Assembly (NCBI GenBank): GCA_963706515.1
Contig: CAVPMW010000002.1
Span: 339,950 to 403,949 of the forward strand
Length of the DNA: 64,000 nt
DNA from: CAVPMW01 sp963706515
GTDB taxonomy: Bacteria > Chloroflexota > Anaerolineae > Anaerolineales > UBA4823
Direction of reading: 5' to 3'
Part shown: positions 17,329 through 27,089 of the stretch, piece after piece
Layout of the letters: every line of letters begins with the position of its first letter
How positions within the stretch are numbered: the stretch's first letter is position 1
The notes under the pieces: generated by a model
Seen by the model: only the letters and a program-made list of their open reading frames with translations
Told to the model about the DNA's origin: nothing
Databases searched by the model: none
Position numbers and translations under genes: made by a program

Positions 17329-17886
17329 CTACTGGACTGTCTGGCAGCTTTGGCTGTCGTCTTTAGCGTTCTTCAGGCACACGGTCAGCACCTTGGCATT
17401 CTCCAGGCTGCTCGGCAGCCGGAATCTTTTCGTGACAGAAGTCTCTTTCCGCAAGCGGAGATTGCCAATCTTGACCAGTTCTGCCGTTCGTGGGATGCCG
17501 CTGCCCGCCTTTACATAGAATATGGCTTTCTTTGGATAGTTGCTCGCAGTGATGGTCAGGAATTTACCATCGTGGACCAGATCGAGCTTCTTACCACTGG
17601 CGGTGGTGGTGGTCCCTGTGGTAGTCGTGGTCGTCGTGGCGCCAGGTATGCACAGCACCTGACCGACCGCGATCGTATAAGGTTCTTTGAGGTTGTTTGC
17701 CGTGGCAATGGTTTGGTAGGATACATTATATTTCGCCGCAATGGAAGAGAGAGTGTCTCCCGAAGCGACCGTGTGATTGATCGTACAGGTTGCTGCAAGC
17801 GCCGGGGACGACGCCGGAGACAAAAACGCTGTCAGGGCGAAAATCAACGCTACGGCTGTTAATGTCATTTTTCTTGAAATATTCAT
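17329..17886 (-). CDS. Secreted LysM-domain protein
   Basis: 185 aa. A Sec signal peptide (1-31, ending SPALAA) is followed by one LysM domain (about 35-82: TVASGDTLSSIAAKYNVSYQ, then ATANNL and VGQVLCIP), a Thr-rich linker (about 84-96) and a C-terminal domain of about 85 residues with two Cys that I do not recognise. LysM binds peptidoglycan or related glycans, so it is probably an envelope protein. It is followed by a clear terminator, so it is likely transcribed alone. Confidence 0.88.
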   Translation of the reverse strand: MNISRKMTLTAVALIFALTAFLSPASSPALAATCTINHTVASGDTLSSIAAKYNVSYQTIATANNLKEPYTIAVGQVLCIPGATTTTTTTGTTTTASGKKLDLVHDGKFLTITASNYPKKAIFYVKAGSGIPRTAELVKIGNLRLRKETSVTKRFRLPSSLENAKVLTVCLKNAKDDSQSCQTVQ

Positions 17887-17967
17887 CCTTCTTATATCCT
17901 TTCATCTTCCTTCAAATTCGGAATCTCAGCCAAGATTATACTACCTTTACTGACCACATCTGCATCC

Positions 17968-18011
17968 TTAGCTGTACACAGCTAAGCTGTATACAGCTTA
18001 GCCGCATGCAG
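17968..18011. repeat. Three tandem 15-bp palindromic units
   Basis: Units starting TTAGCTGTACACAGC, TAAGCTGTATACAGC and TTAGCCGCATGCAGC follow each other with a 15-bp period; AAGCTGTATACAGCTT (17984-17999) is a perfect palindrome. Intergenic, upstream of the LysM gene and downstream of the CysRS-like gene. Confidence 0.75.
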
Positions 18012-18148
18012 CCCGAAGATGATCTAGTACGGATACCGGTCGGGCTGGTTCTAGATAATGCCCGTTCAGACAAGCATCCCCTGCCCTGCCTGGTATGCTC
18101 TTGCCTGTCTGCTTACGTGACCCTATATGCAAAGTGTTGGAATTGTGG

Positions 18149-19414
18149 CTATGCGAAGTTTTGTTCGTGCTTTTCCCAACCCGCCTCGACCATTGGTTCC
18201 GCTGCTGCGCTCCCTGCAGTCATCCCCAGGATAGCCGCCATCCCTTTGAGCTCACCCTGCGCCGCTGCAATCCCGATTCCCTCCCGCTGTGCGTTCTCTA
18301 TCCAATCCGCCAGCGCCGCCATGCACCTGACCGCCCCCGGTGTGTCCAGATCGTCGTCCAGGCAGGCTCGAAATTCCGCCATGCCTGGCTGGTGAGTGTG
18401 TTGCAAAGCCGGTTGTATCGTCCTCGCTCCGGTATATGCAATGCTACCCTGGATTTTCCTGGCGAGATGATCCGCTGCCAGCAGGTCTTCCTGGTCGTAC
18501 GCCCAGCTGCTGCGATAATGCTTGCTCGCCAGGTACAGCCGCAGCGTATCAGCCGGAAAATCTTCAAGCAAATCGCGGACCATAACAAGGTTGCCCAGGG
18601 ATTTGCTCATCTTTTCTCCCTGGTAGTAGACCATGGCGATGTGGAACCAGGTGCTGACGAAGGTTCCCTCCCCACTCAATGGCTCTACCTGGGCAGCTTC
18701 GCACTCGTGGTGTGGAAAGATCAAGTCTCCGCCGCCGCCGTGGATATCGACGTGCCCGTCCAGAAATTTGCTGGAAATTGTCGAGCATTCGATGTGCCAG
18801 CCGGGGCGCCCAGGTCCCCATGGGCTGGGCCATGCTGGCTCGCCGGGCGCTTGAGCCTGCCACAATACGAAATCGAGCGGATTTTTCTTATTCTTATCAT
18901 CCGGGTGATTGCCGCGCTGGTTAGCCACAGCCAGCATCTCCTCCTGGGGGATGTGGCTTATATTCCCGAATCCCTGCCAGTGAGAGACAGGATAGTACAC
19001 GTTTCCGTTGGATACGTAGCCGTAGCCTGCCCTGACCAGGCTCTCTACCGAGGCGATGATCTCCGGGATGACGCTCGACGCGCGCGGGTAAAAATCTGGC
19101 GGGCGGACGTTGAGCGCCTGCATATCCGTGATGAAATGGCGCGTCCAGCGGTTCCCCAGGTCGATCCAATCCTCTCCCTGCTCGCGGGCTTTGCGCAAAA
19201 TGTCATCGTCGATATCGGTTACGTTCTGCACGTAAACCACGGGATATCCCAAAAATTCCAGGTAGCGGATCAAGATATCGGCTGATGTATAGGTAAAGGC
19301 GTGCCCGAGATGGGTCGTATCGTAAGGTGTGATGCCGCAGACGTAGATGGATGCGTGTCCCCCTCTGGGGCGGAATTCCTGCACCGCCTGGGTCCTGGTA
19401 TCGAATAAATTCAC
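18149..19414 (-). CDS. cysS: Cysteinyl-tRNA synthetase / MshC-like cysteine ligase
   Basis: 421 aa class I synthetase fold. The HIGH-type motif is THLGH at residues 34-38, preceded by the zinc Cys26 in YVCGITPYD; the other zinc ligands are in WHIECS and FPHHE, and the KMSKSLGN loop follows near residue 270. The first motif (CGITPYDxTHLGH) resembles the mycothiol ligase MshC more than standard CysRS (CGPTVYDxxHIGN), and the length is close to MshC, while DIDDDILRKA and DIHGGG fit CysRS. A DALR-like helical domain is present at the C-terminus. Function as CysRS or as a Cys:amine ligase is undecided. Confidence 0.8.
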   Translation of the reverse strand: MNLFDTRTQAVQEFRPRGGHASIYVCGITPYDTTHLGHAFTYTSADILIRYLEFLGYPVVYVQNVTDIDDDILRKAREQGEDWIDLGNRWTRHFITDMQALNVRPPDFYPRASSVIPEIIASVESLVRAGYGYVSNGNVYYPVSHWQGFGNISHIPQEEMLAVANQRGNHPDDKNKKNPLDFVLWQAQAPGEPAWPSPWGPGRPGWHIECSTISSKFLDGHVDIHGGGGDLIFPHHECEAAQVEPLSGEGTFVSTWFHIAMVYYQGEKMSKSLGNLVMVRDLLEDFPADTLRLYLASKHYRSSWAYDQEDLLAADHLARKIQGSIAYTGARTIQPALQHTHQPGMAEFRACLDDDLDTPGAVRCMAALADWIENAQREGIGIAAAQGELKGMAAILGMTAGSAAAEPMVEAGWEKHEQNFA

Positions 19415-19492
19415 AAGTGCCTCCCCAACGTTAAATTAAGGATCGAGAACGAAATCCCTTACTGCCGTGCTGATCTCGCCTGCGGCTTAACC

Positions 19493-21616
19493 TTACGGGC
19501 TGCTCACCAGGCGAACGTTATCTACATACGTATAGGTGTTGAAATTGCCATCGAAGCGGTTGTAACTCCTGAATGAGACCGTGACGGTCTTGCCCTGGTA
19601 GGGGCTCAGGTCGATTGCAGCATGCGCCCAGCCGCTTGTGGCTCCCCCGCGCGGGTTGGCAAGGCTGGGCACCCTGCGCCACTGGCTGCAGTTTGCCGTA
19701 TTGTTGAACGTATTCGCATCGGCAAATAGGGTCGCATCCGCTGCCCCGTCCAGGACGTGGACTTCGAACCGGTCGTATTTTTCCGGCGACACCGCTGGCG
19801 ATGCATCGGTCGAATAAATGATGTAATCGAAGCTCAAATTCAAACTCTGGCCGGCAGTCAGCGGTGAGACTGAAATTTTCTGGGCTGCTTCCGCAAAGCC
19901 GATCGGGATCGTGTTTTCTGAGCAGGGATAAAGGATCTGTCCTAAAAGAAGCGAATAGCGGCCATCTGGGATTGAATTATCCAGGCCGCCTGCCACCGGG
20001 TTTGGCGGGTGAATGCTGATCAGTGTAAAGGGCAGCCCATGGTCCGCCGCTTGCCAGCCGCTAAGTCCATCTTCGAAATTCCCATTCGTGAACGGATAAA
20101 AGGAAAATGTTATCCCGGGCAGCTCCAGGCGGGGCACGGTCAGCGGCAGCTCCAGGTAAATCGGGCTAAAATCGACATTCAGTCCGTCCGTCAGGTAGAG
20201 TAGGCAGTGGTGCTCCATCCACGGCATAGATTGCCAGCGGAGGCGCAGGAGGGCTGATGTTATGTTCCAATCCATCTGCCGACCACAACAGCCAGATCTG
20301 CCTGTCAGTTTTTCTAAACTCGTAACCGTGGACGCCCGCATAGCGGCTGATCGAACCGCCGGGGGTGACGCCTTGCAGCTCCAGGCTGGCAAACTTGTAG
20401 GCATCGTAGGCGGGCAGCGGGGTCAGCCCAGGTACGCTCACCAGCCCATTATCCTTCCACTGACCGGTCACGTTGTACCAAATATTCGCCAGCAGCCCCT
20501 GTGCGATGGCTGTCGCGTAGGTCTCGGCGACGTATGCCGCTTTGGCGTCCTCAAAATCCGGGTAGGTACTCGGACTGCATCCATTCTGGTCAAAGCAGAC
20601 CAGGGCGTTCTCGGTATTGAGCAGCGGCTTGCCCGTGAAATGGTATTTCGCCAGCAGCGATTTCAGGTAGCTGGCTTTCGCCACGGTCGCCGGACCGGTC
20701 GTAGCCAAAGAAGTGTGCCAGCCCTGATTACTATATGCGTACGAAGTGCCTGAATAATCGTAAGCGTGAAAGGCGATGCCGTCAAAGTCGGCCGCGGTGA
20801 CGTTAGCAAGGATGCCTTCGATAAATTTCGAGGGTAAGCACCCATCCGTGCGGTTGGGCGGCGGATTGTTCGGGTCGCAGTCCAGCAGCAAGCCGCCTAC
20901 CAGCACCTTGGCATTCGGGTCAGCAGCATGCACCTTCGGGGTGACCTGCTTCAGCATGTCGGCGTAGTGCTTACCACCGAAATTGGGTTCGGTTGGCTCT
21001 CCCCAGCAGCCCAGGTAAAAATTCTTGTCCAATTGAGGATGGCTTGCAACATCCGGCTCGTTCCAAATCTCGTAATAGGTGACATGCTGCGTAGGATATA
21101 CAGAATTTAATTCGGTCACAAGCGCTGCCATGAAATCACCAAATTCATCCATATTGGTGTCTTTCATTCTGCCGCAGTAGGAGTTAGAAATCTCTTGTGC
21201 CCAAGTCGGCGTGCTGCGCACGACAACGATCGGCTCATAGCCGCTGGTAAATGCAGCTGCCAGCTCGTTAAGGGTGCTGGTCTCAGTTCCTGTAAAGCTG
21301 GAAGTAGTCCAGTCATAGAGGATATTTCCTTGGATCTTGCTTCGATATCCGACCAGATCACCTCCACCCCCCGCGCCCAGGCGGTCTGCGTCGCACCCAT
21401 CATCTCCAGCCCGCCAGAATCCGCAATCGGAGTCATCTCCACGCCAAAGACTGAGCTGAGCGGGTCGATTGCCGGGGTCGTCGCCGAGACAGGTGAGTTT
21501 TGCCATTGAAGGCCGGTCAGGCTCAGCAGCAGGAGCAGGATGAGCAGCTTTCCTGTTCTTGCCAGCGGCTTGCGCCTCGCTGCGCGTCTGTCTTTGAAGT
21601 CGTCCATCCAGGTCAC
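19493..21616 (-). CDS. Secreted glycoside hydrolase-like protein with C-terminal beta domain, two frameshifts
   Basis: An N-terminal signal/anchor (about residues 20-45) precedes a clan GH-A-like barrel; HVTYYEIWNEPD contains the expected general acid/base Glu preceded by Asn, and KPLLNTENALV is a candidate nucleophile strand. The C-terminal part (NGNFEDGLSGWQA to YVDNVRLV) is a jelly-roll carbohydrate-binding-like domain. The frame breaks near 21,335 (WSDIEARS to KIQGNILYDW) and near 20,195 (AVDGAPLPTL to DGLNVDFSP). The GH family number cannot be fixed by eye. It is probably exported and acts on plant or microbial glycans. Confidence 0.75.
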
Positions 21617-21643
21617 CTCATTAAGTTGAGCAATTTGCCAATT

Positions 21644-22534
21644 TTACTGGAAAATTGCGCCGCGTGTAACCGGTGGTGGAGGCGGCGGTGGTTTGTGTGG
21701 TTTCGGTCTGGTGGAGGTGGGTCGCGGACCCGCACCGGGCGGCAGCCGGGTAGGCGTCACCGCCGGAGTATAGGTGGGTGTAATCGTCGGAGTCGGAGTT
21801 CCCGTCGCAGTGGGCAGCGCCAGGGTAGGCGTCGGAGTTGGAGTTGGCGTAAACGTGAGGGTCATGCTCGGCGTAGGGGTCAATATTTCTGGCAGGAAAA
21901 TCATGCTGCCCGTGGTCACTTTGGCAAGATCGATGCCGCAGTTGCCGCGCTGCAGCTCGAATAGGGTCAGGCCCGCGCTGGTGGAAAGCTGGACCAGGTT
22001 TTCTCCAGGACTTAGAATGTAGGCGTTCCACTCCGCAGGAATGACGCACTCCGTCGCAGCCACCGCTGTGTCAGAGGCGACGGGCAAAGCTGTATCCGTC
22101 GGGGGCAGCGGCACGGTCGGTGCTGGCGCTTCCTGAGTCGGTAAGCTCACTGTCACTGGCTGCGCAGTCGGCCTGCCGAGCGGGAAGACTCCCAACCACA
22201 TACCCGACGATCCTGCGAAACACGGCAAAAAGAAAGAGATCAGCAGGATTGCCGCGGCGACTGCCGTGAAGATACATCCCCTGCGCAGGAGCAAAGGCAA
22301 TCCCCGCTTGGTCTCGGCTTCTGCCGGTGCTTCTGCGCCGGTAAATATTGGGCAGTTAACGTGATACTCTGAGAGACAGTAGATTGTTTGATAGCTCGGC
22401 TCGATGGGGATTGGGGTGCGCGTGTAGTGGCAGTAGTTGCGGTCGGACGGGAAAGAATGGCTGGTGAGCGAATCGTCTCTCAACCCCAGGTAAGGGCAAT
22501 TAATTGTCCGTTGGGTGACCCTTGGACGATGCAT
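21644..22534 (-). CDS. Membrane protein: four-Cys N-terminal motif, one TM segment, LysM-like and Pro/Thr-rich region
   Basis: 296 aa. Residues 12-65 hold a cytoplasmic Cys motif: CPYLGLRDD, NYCHY, QTIYCLSEYHVNCPIF. I have seen this arrangement ahead of a TM segment in Anaerolineae proteins. One transmembrane helix follows (about 87-110). The outer part has a LysM-like stretch (YILSPGENLVQLSTSAGLTL ending LPEIL) and a long Pro/Thr repeat tail ending in poly-Pro. The start ATG overlaps the stop region of the oxidase gene by a single base. The Cys motif may bind zinc; no function is known to me. Confidence 0.8.
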   Translation of the reverse strand: MHRPRVTQRTINCPYLGLRDDSLTSHSFPSDRNYCHYTRTPIPIEPSYQTIYCLSEYHVNCPIFTGAEAPAEAETKRGLPLLLRRGCIFTAVAAAILLISFFLPCFAGSSGMWLGVFPLGRPTAQPVTVSLPTQEAPAPTVPLPPTDTALPVASDTAVAATECVIPAEWNAYILSPGENLVQLSTSAGLTLFELQRGNCGIDLAKVTTGSMIFLPEILTPTPSMTLTFTPTPTPTPTLALPTATGTPTPTITPTYTPAVTPTRLPPGAGPRPTSTRPKPHKPPPPPPPVTRGAIFQ

Positions 22535-25500
22535 CAGACCTCGGTTGCCTCGATCAGTTCATACACCAGCTGGATCGGGTGGAGTGCTTTCTTCCCTGCG
22601 CCATCTTGAATCTGTCCCTGGCAGGACACGCCTGTGGCTGCCACGCGAAAATCTTCACCGTACTTTTCGGTTGCATTACGGATGGCTGGGAACAGGGCTA
22701 GCTCGCCCACTTTCATGGATAGGTCGTAGTGCTCTGATTCATAACCGAACGCCCCCGCCATTCCGCAGCACCCAGCCTCGATCACCTGGACTTGATATCC
22801 GCATGATTCGAGCATTTCCCGGCTGGCAGCCACGCCCACAGGGTATCCATCCGCTGCAGGAGCCTGCGCTTTCTGGTAGCAGTGACCGTGCAGCAAAACC
22901 CTCCTTTTTGCTGGCTCCCTGGCTGTGCCGCGGCGGTGATCTGCCTCGAGCAGCCGCTTCAGCCTGGCTTCCCCATCCGGACCTGGTCTGAGAAGAAATT
23001 CGTCCACCAGGAAGCTGTGTTCTGCTAGATATTTTACTCGCGGATCGTCTGGAAAAAAATCAAGATATTCATCCAATAATGAGTAAACCTCAGATGGCTC
23101 AACCCCGACGAGCAGGAGTTTTCCCTGCGGGTCGAGCGTTGTGACCATGTCTACCAGTTTGCGCGCATGGATCTTCGCTTTCTCCAGGAATCCCTTGGAG
23201 ATAAAAGTGCGTCCCGAGCCGATGGTCGGCACGAGAGTCACCCGGCATCCCGCTCTCTCGAGGGCGCGCAGCGCTGCCAGGCCTACCTCCGGTTGGAAGT
23301 ATTCCGTAAACGGGTCGGATAAGAATAATACCGTTTCAACTGGTTCTTTATCCCCAGCAGGTTCTTTCTGTCTAGCAGGTACGTATAATCCCCGCAGCGA
23401 CCTGCTCGAAAACGCCGGGAAGGCGCGCCTGGAGTCCAGCCGGAAGATTTTCGCTATTACTTGCTTGCCGGCTCGGCTTCTCATCAGCGGTGTTGCCACA
23501 GGAGCGAGCGGGTGCGCCATTCTCCCCAACGCTCCGATGTACCCGAATAGATAATCTCGCAGCGGGCGGCTGTGATGCTCGGCGGCTCGCGAGCTGTAAT
23601 AATATTGGGAAAACTCGTAGCGCAGCTTGGCCACGTCCACAGACGAGGGGCACTCCGCTTTGCAGCCTTTGCAAGCCAGGCACAGGTCGAGGGCTTCGTG
23701 CACCAGCTCTTCTGCCTGGCGCGGATCTTCGATTTGACCTGAGATCATCGCCCGCAGCAAATTCGCCCGGCCGCGCGTGCTGTGCATCTCATCCCGGGTA
23801 GCCTGGTAAGAAGGACACATTACCCCATCTTCTTTGCGGCAGACTGCTGCGCCGTTGCATTGCTCGATGGCCCCGCTCAGCCCGGCCTGATGGGAAAAAT
23901 CCATCACAGGCGTCCATCCTTGTGCACGATAACTGGATCCATAGCGCAGGTTTTGGTCCAGGGCAGCGACCGGCGCCTTTGCGCTGCCGACGATTTTCCC
24001 CGGGTTGAGCAGTCCTCGCGGGTCTAGCAGGTCCTTCAAGCTTTTCATTAGCCCGTAAAGCTCGCTGCCGTACTGCTGCTCGAGCCACTGGCTGCGCGCC
24101 AGGCCATCACCGTGCTCGCCGCTTACCGAGCCTCCCAGGCTGATCGTTAGCTCGACTGCCCGGCGGGCAATCTCATTCAATGCAGCGAGTCCTTCGATTG
24201 ATTTTAGATTCAACACGGGCCGGATGTGCAGGCAGCCGGCAGATGCGTGGGCATACACTTCTCCGTAAGTGCCTTGCTCCGCCATGATCCTTTCCATCTC
24301 GCGCACGAACTTCCCCAGCGAGCCTACCGGGACAGAAAGATCTTCAATAAATGCGGTCGGCTTGGTATCCCCGTGGCGTGCATTCAACAAACCCAGGCCC
24401 ACTTTGCGCACCGCCCAGACTTTATTCTGATCCGCGGTTTTCTCTGCCACGATCACATCCGGGCTCAGCTCGAGTACCTTCTGCCGGAGCTGAGCCTGGT
24501 CTTCCCCCGAAAATTCCACCACAAGGATGGCTGCAGGATCGCCGGAGATGAAATCGCAGAGCGGGGCGTATGCCGGCACCGACCGTGCCGCTGAAAGGAT
24601 CGTGCGCGGGATCAGCTCGATTGCGGATGGCGCACGCTCCAGGATTTCAGTTACGGCATCGCACGCCGCGCTGATGCTATCAAAGCTCAGCACTCCCAGA
24701 ATAGTCGCTCGGGGTAGCGGCACCAGGCGCACGGTAGCCTGGTGCATGACCGCCAGGGTCCCTTCGGAGCCTGCCAGGAGGCAAGCCAGGTTGAGCGTGC
24801 CGGGCGCGATAGGAGGGTATGGAAGCACTCTCTGATTGTTCCCGTCGCTGCTCCACTGCGGCGGTTGGGTTGACGACCAGGGCAGTAGATAATTGAGCAG
24901 GTATCCTGAAGCAACTCGCCAGGTATTTGGCCATCCATCCCGGATGACATCCGCTTGATGCGCGTGCAGCTCGTAAGTTGCCCGGTACAATGCCCCCAGC
25001 GTCGATCCGTTCCCGCCTGCTTCCTCGCCCAGGCGCTCGATCTCTCGGACTTCAAGGTTCCCCAGGGTCGCCTGTGATCCATCGGCAAAGCTCACCTGGA
25101 TGGAAACCAGGTGGTCGGCTGCCATCCCGTGCTGGATCGAGTGCGCTCCGGCGGCATTGTTCGCAATCGAGCCGGCAATCGTCGCCCGCTCTGCAGATGC
25201 CGGGTCCGGACCATACTGCAAGCCGAGCGGCTTCGCTTTTTTATTGAGGTTGCTGATCAATACCCCTGGCTCGAGCCTGGCGGATCCGCCGAGCTCAGGG
25301 TCATCCGCTGCGTCCCTGGAGATTTCTTCGATCTGGTTTAGATAACGCGCGCAGTCGATGATGACCGCCGGTCCAATTGCCTGCCCTGCCAGGCTGGAGC
25401 CTGAGCCGCGGGCGAGCATGGGCAGGCCGTAGCTGCTGCAGGTTTGGACTGCCAGGGAAAGCTCATCCAGATTGTGCGGAAAAACGACGCCTAATGGCTC

Positions 25501-25626
25501 GATCTGGTAGATTGAGGCATCTGTGCTGTAGAGCAGCCTGGTTCCTGCATCGAATCGAATCGCGCCGGAAAATCCCTGTTTTTGGAGCGTATCTGCGAAA
25601 TCTTTAAGGACTGAATTATCTATTAT
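22534..25626 (-). CDS. FAD-linked oxidase / Fe-S subunit fusion (glycolate or D-lactate dehydrogenase type)
   Basis: About 1,030 aa. The N-terminal half is a PCMH-type FAD domain (STDASIYQIEPLGVVFP, LARGSGSSLAGQ, NNAAGAHSIQHG) with a C-terminal cap (GSVSGEHGDGLARS). The second half has two 4Fe-4S motifs (CNGAAVCRKEDGVMCPSY; CLACKGCKAECP) and a CCG domain pair ending in HGHCYQKA and EAGCCGMAGAFG. It oxidises a 2-hydroxy acid and passes electrons to an Fe-S chain. Coding resemblance clearly extends upstream of ATG 25419 to about 25,626, yet there is no ATG/GTG/TTG there; ATA at 25626 or a lost base is possible. The downstream neighbour overlaps by one base. Confidence 0.85.
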   Translation of the reverse strand: MIDNSVLKDFADTLQKQGFSGAIRFDAGTRLLYSTDASIYQIEPLGVVFPHNLDELSLAVQTCSSYGLPMLARGSGSSLAGQAIGPAVIIDCARYLNQIEEISRDAADDPELGGSARLEPGVLISNLNKKAKPLGLQYGPDPASAERATIAGSIANNAAGAHSIQHGMAADHLVSIQVSFADGSQATLGNLEVREIERLGEEAGGNGSTLGALYRATYELHAHQADVIRDGWPNTWRVASGYLLNYLLPWSSTQPPQWSSDGNNQRVLPYPPIAPGTLNLACLLAGSEGTLAVMHQATVRLVPLPRATILGVLSFDSISAACDAVTEILERAPSAIELIPRTILSAARSVPAYAPLCDFISGDPAAILVVEFSGEDQAQLRQKVLELSPDVIVAEKTADQNKVWAVRKVGLGLLNARHGDTKPTAFIEDLSVPVGSLGKFVREMERIMAEQGTYGEVYAHASAGCLHIRPVLNLKSIEGLAALNEIARRAVELTISLGGSVSGEHGDGLARSQWLEQQYGSELYGLMKSLKDLLDPRGLLNPGKIVGSAKAPVAALDQNLRYGSSYRAQGWTPVMDFSHQAGLSGAIEQCNGAAVCRKEDGVMCPSYQATRDEMHSTRGRANLLRAMISGQIEDPRQAEELVHEALDLCLACKGCKAECPSSVDVAKLRYEFSQYYYSSRAAEHHSRPLRDYLFGYIGALGRMAHPLAPVATPLMRSRAGKQVIAKIFRLDSRRAFPAFSSRSLRGLYVPARQKEPAGDKEPVETVLFLSDPFTEYFQPEVGLAALRALERAGCRVTLVPTIGSGRTFISKGFLEKAKIHARKLVDMVTTLDPQGKLLLVGVEPSEVYSLLDEYLDFFPDDPRVKYLAEHSFLVDEFLLRPGPDGEARLKRLLEADHRRGTAREPAKRRVLLHGHCYQKAQAPAADGYPVGVAASREMLESCGYQVQVIEAGCCGMAGAFGYESEHYDLSMKVGELALFPAIRNATEKYGEDFRVAATGVSCQGQIQDGAGKKALHPIQLVYELIEATEV

Positions 25627-25723
25627 GTACCTCTACGATCCTGGCTTTACACAAATATATATTTTTTCACATTTATACATATTATATGACATTCAGCAGA
25701 AGATATCGACGACGATAGGGACA

Positions 25724-25752
25724 TTGACGCACCTCCTGATCTGGAATAAACT
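25724..25752 (+). promoter_or_regulatory. Promoter candidate for the aminotransferase-pckA operon
   Basis: TTGACG (25724-25729), a 17-base spacer and TAAACT (25747-25752). The stretch 25,627-25,868 is a divergent intergenic region with no gene. Confidence 0.5.
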
Positions 25753-25760
25753 CAATTGGT

Positions 25761-25813
25761 GGGCGTACTATGCCTACGGACGTTCTTTGTCCCCGGGCGT
25801 ACTTTGCCTACGG
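25761..25813. repeat. Two 19-bp direct repeats just downstream of the promoter
   Basis: GGGCGTACTATGCCTACGG (25761-25779) and GGGCGTACTTTGCCTACGG (25795-25813) differ at one base and are spaced by 34 bp start to start. Each has CGTA...TACG half-sites. The position downstream of the -10 suggests operator sites. Confidence 0.55.
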
Positions 25814-25868
25814 GCTGCCTTAGCCAGATCGTATTCGTTGTTAATCGTTATTCCAGGAGTGACTACAT

Positions 25869-27089
25869 ATGACCCAAATCAGCCGTCTGGCAAGGTCGAT
25901 TGCAGCCTCGCCGACGCTTAAGCTGAACGAAGAAGCCAGCCAGCTGCGCCAGAGAGGCGAGCCGGTGATTAATCTGGGCATCGGGGAGCCGAAAAATAAA
26001 GCGCCGTTCACTGCGATCATGAGCAGCGCAGCCCAGCTGAGCAATGGCGATATTAAATACACTCCGCCGGATGGCATCCTGTCCTTGAAAAAAGCCATCA
26101 TCCACTACACCGAAGACAACTACAACCGGGTCCCCGCTCCAGAAAATATCATCATCTCTGCGGGCGCCAAGCAATCGATCTATAACATCCTCTTCAGCAT
26201 CTTGAATCCGCAGGACGAGGTCATCTTGCTGGCGCCGTATTGGGTGAGCTACCCGGAGATGATCCGCATGTGCTACGGCGTCCCGGTTGTGGTCACCCCT
26301 GAAGATGGGACGTTCCACCCGCGTATCGAGGATATCGAAAAAGCGATCAGCTCTTCCACCCGGGCGATCATTGTAAACAGCCCGAACAATCCCAGTGGGA
26401 TACTGTACACTGAGAGCTTCCTGGCAGAAATCGTGGACTTCTGCGAGGAGCGCAAAATCTACCTGATAATGGACGATATCTACCATAAGCTGGTCTTCAG
26501 CGGTAAAAAGTGGAGCCCTGCATACCGCTATACCCGGCAGGATATCGATAATACGATGGTCCTGGTAGTTAACGGTGTTTCCAAGCTGTACGGCATGACC
26601 GGGTTCCGCATCGGCTGGGTGGTTGCCAGCCGCCAGCTGGTCGAAGTGATGACCAACGTCCAGGCGCAAACGACGTCTTGTACCTCCATCGTGCTCCAGG
26701 CGGCAGCCGAAGGCGCACTCACCGGGATGCAGAATGTAGTCGAAAATCTGCGCCTTACCATCGAGAACAACTGCAATGTCATCCTCCAGGAGCTGAAGAC
26801 CTTCACTGGCGTGCGCGTGGTGCCGCCCGATGGTACGTTCTACGTCCTGCCGGATTTTTCCGCCTACTCGCACGACTCGGTCGAGCTTGCCCGCTTCCTG
26901 CTGCGCAAAGCCCTCTTGGTGACCGTCCCTGGCAAGGAGTTCGGAATGGAAGGCTATTTGCGCTTGAGCTACGCGGGCAGCGTCAAGGATTTGACCGGTG
27001 CAATCGAGCGCATGCGCTGGGCTTTGGACCCGAATTCACCCAACGAAATCTATATCGGCGACCGAAAATACGTGAGAGATTGGCTATGA
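25869..27089 (+). CDS. Class I aminotransferase, aspartate aminotransferase type
   Basis: 406 aa, PLP fold-type I. LGIGEPKNKAPF and YTPPDGILSLKKAI form the N-terminal region; NSPNNPSG, MDDIYHKLVF and the PLP lysine in VNGVSKLYGMTGFRIGW are present, and LRLSYAG holds the substrate-binding Arg. It likely transfers amino groups between aspartate and 2-oxoglutarate. The start is ATG 25869 with AGGAG. It overlaps pckA by ATGA, so oxaloacetate made by transamination and PEP carboxykinase form a metabolic pair. Confidence 0.9.
   Translation: MTQISRLARSIAASPTLKLNEEASQLRQRGEPVINLGIGEPKNKAPFTAIMSSAAQLSNGDIKYTPPDGILSLKKAIIHYTEDNYNRVPAPENIIISAGAKQSIYNILFSILNPQDEVILLAPYWVSYPEMIRMCYGVPVVVTPEDGTFHPRIEDIEKAISSSTRAIIVNSPNNPSGILYTESFLAEIVDFCEERKIYLIMDDIYHKLVFSGKKWSPAYRYTRQDIDNTMVLVVNGVSKLYGMTGFRIGWVVASRQLVEVMTNVQAQTTSCTSIVLQAAAEGALTGMQNVVENLRLTIENNCNVILQELKTFTGVRVVPPDGTFYVLPDFSAYSHDSVELARFLLRKALLVTVPGKEFGMEGYLRLSYAGSVKDLTGAIERMRWALDPNSPNEIYIGDRKYVRDWL

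Noticed and set aside
26678..27085. A longer N-terminus for pckA
   Set aside because: It is antiregister reading of the aminotransferase gene; the family start matches ATG 27086.
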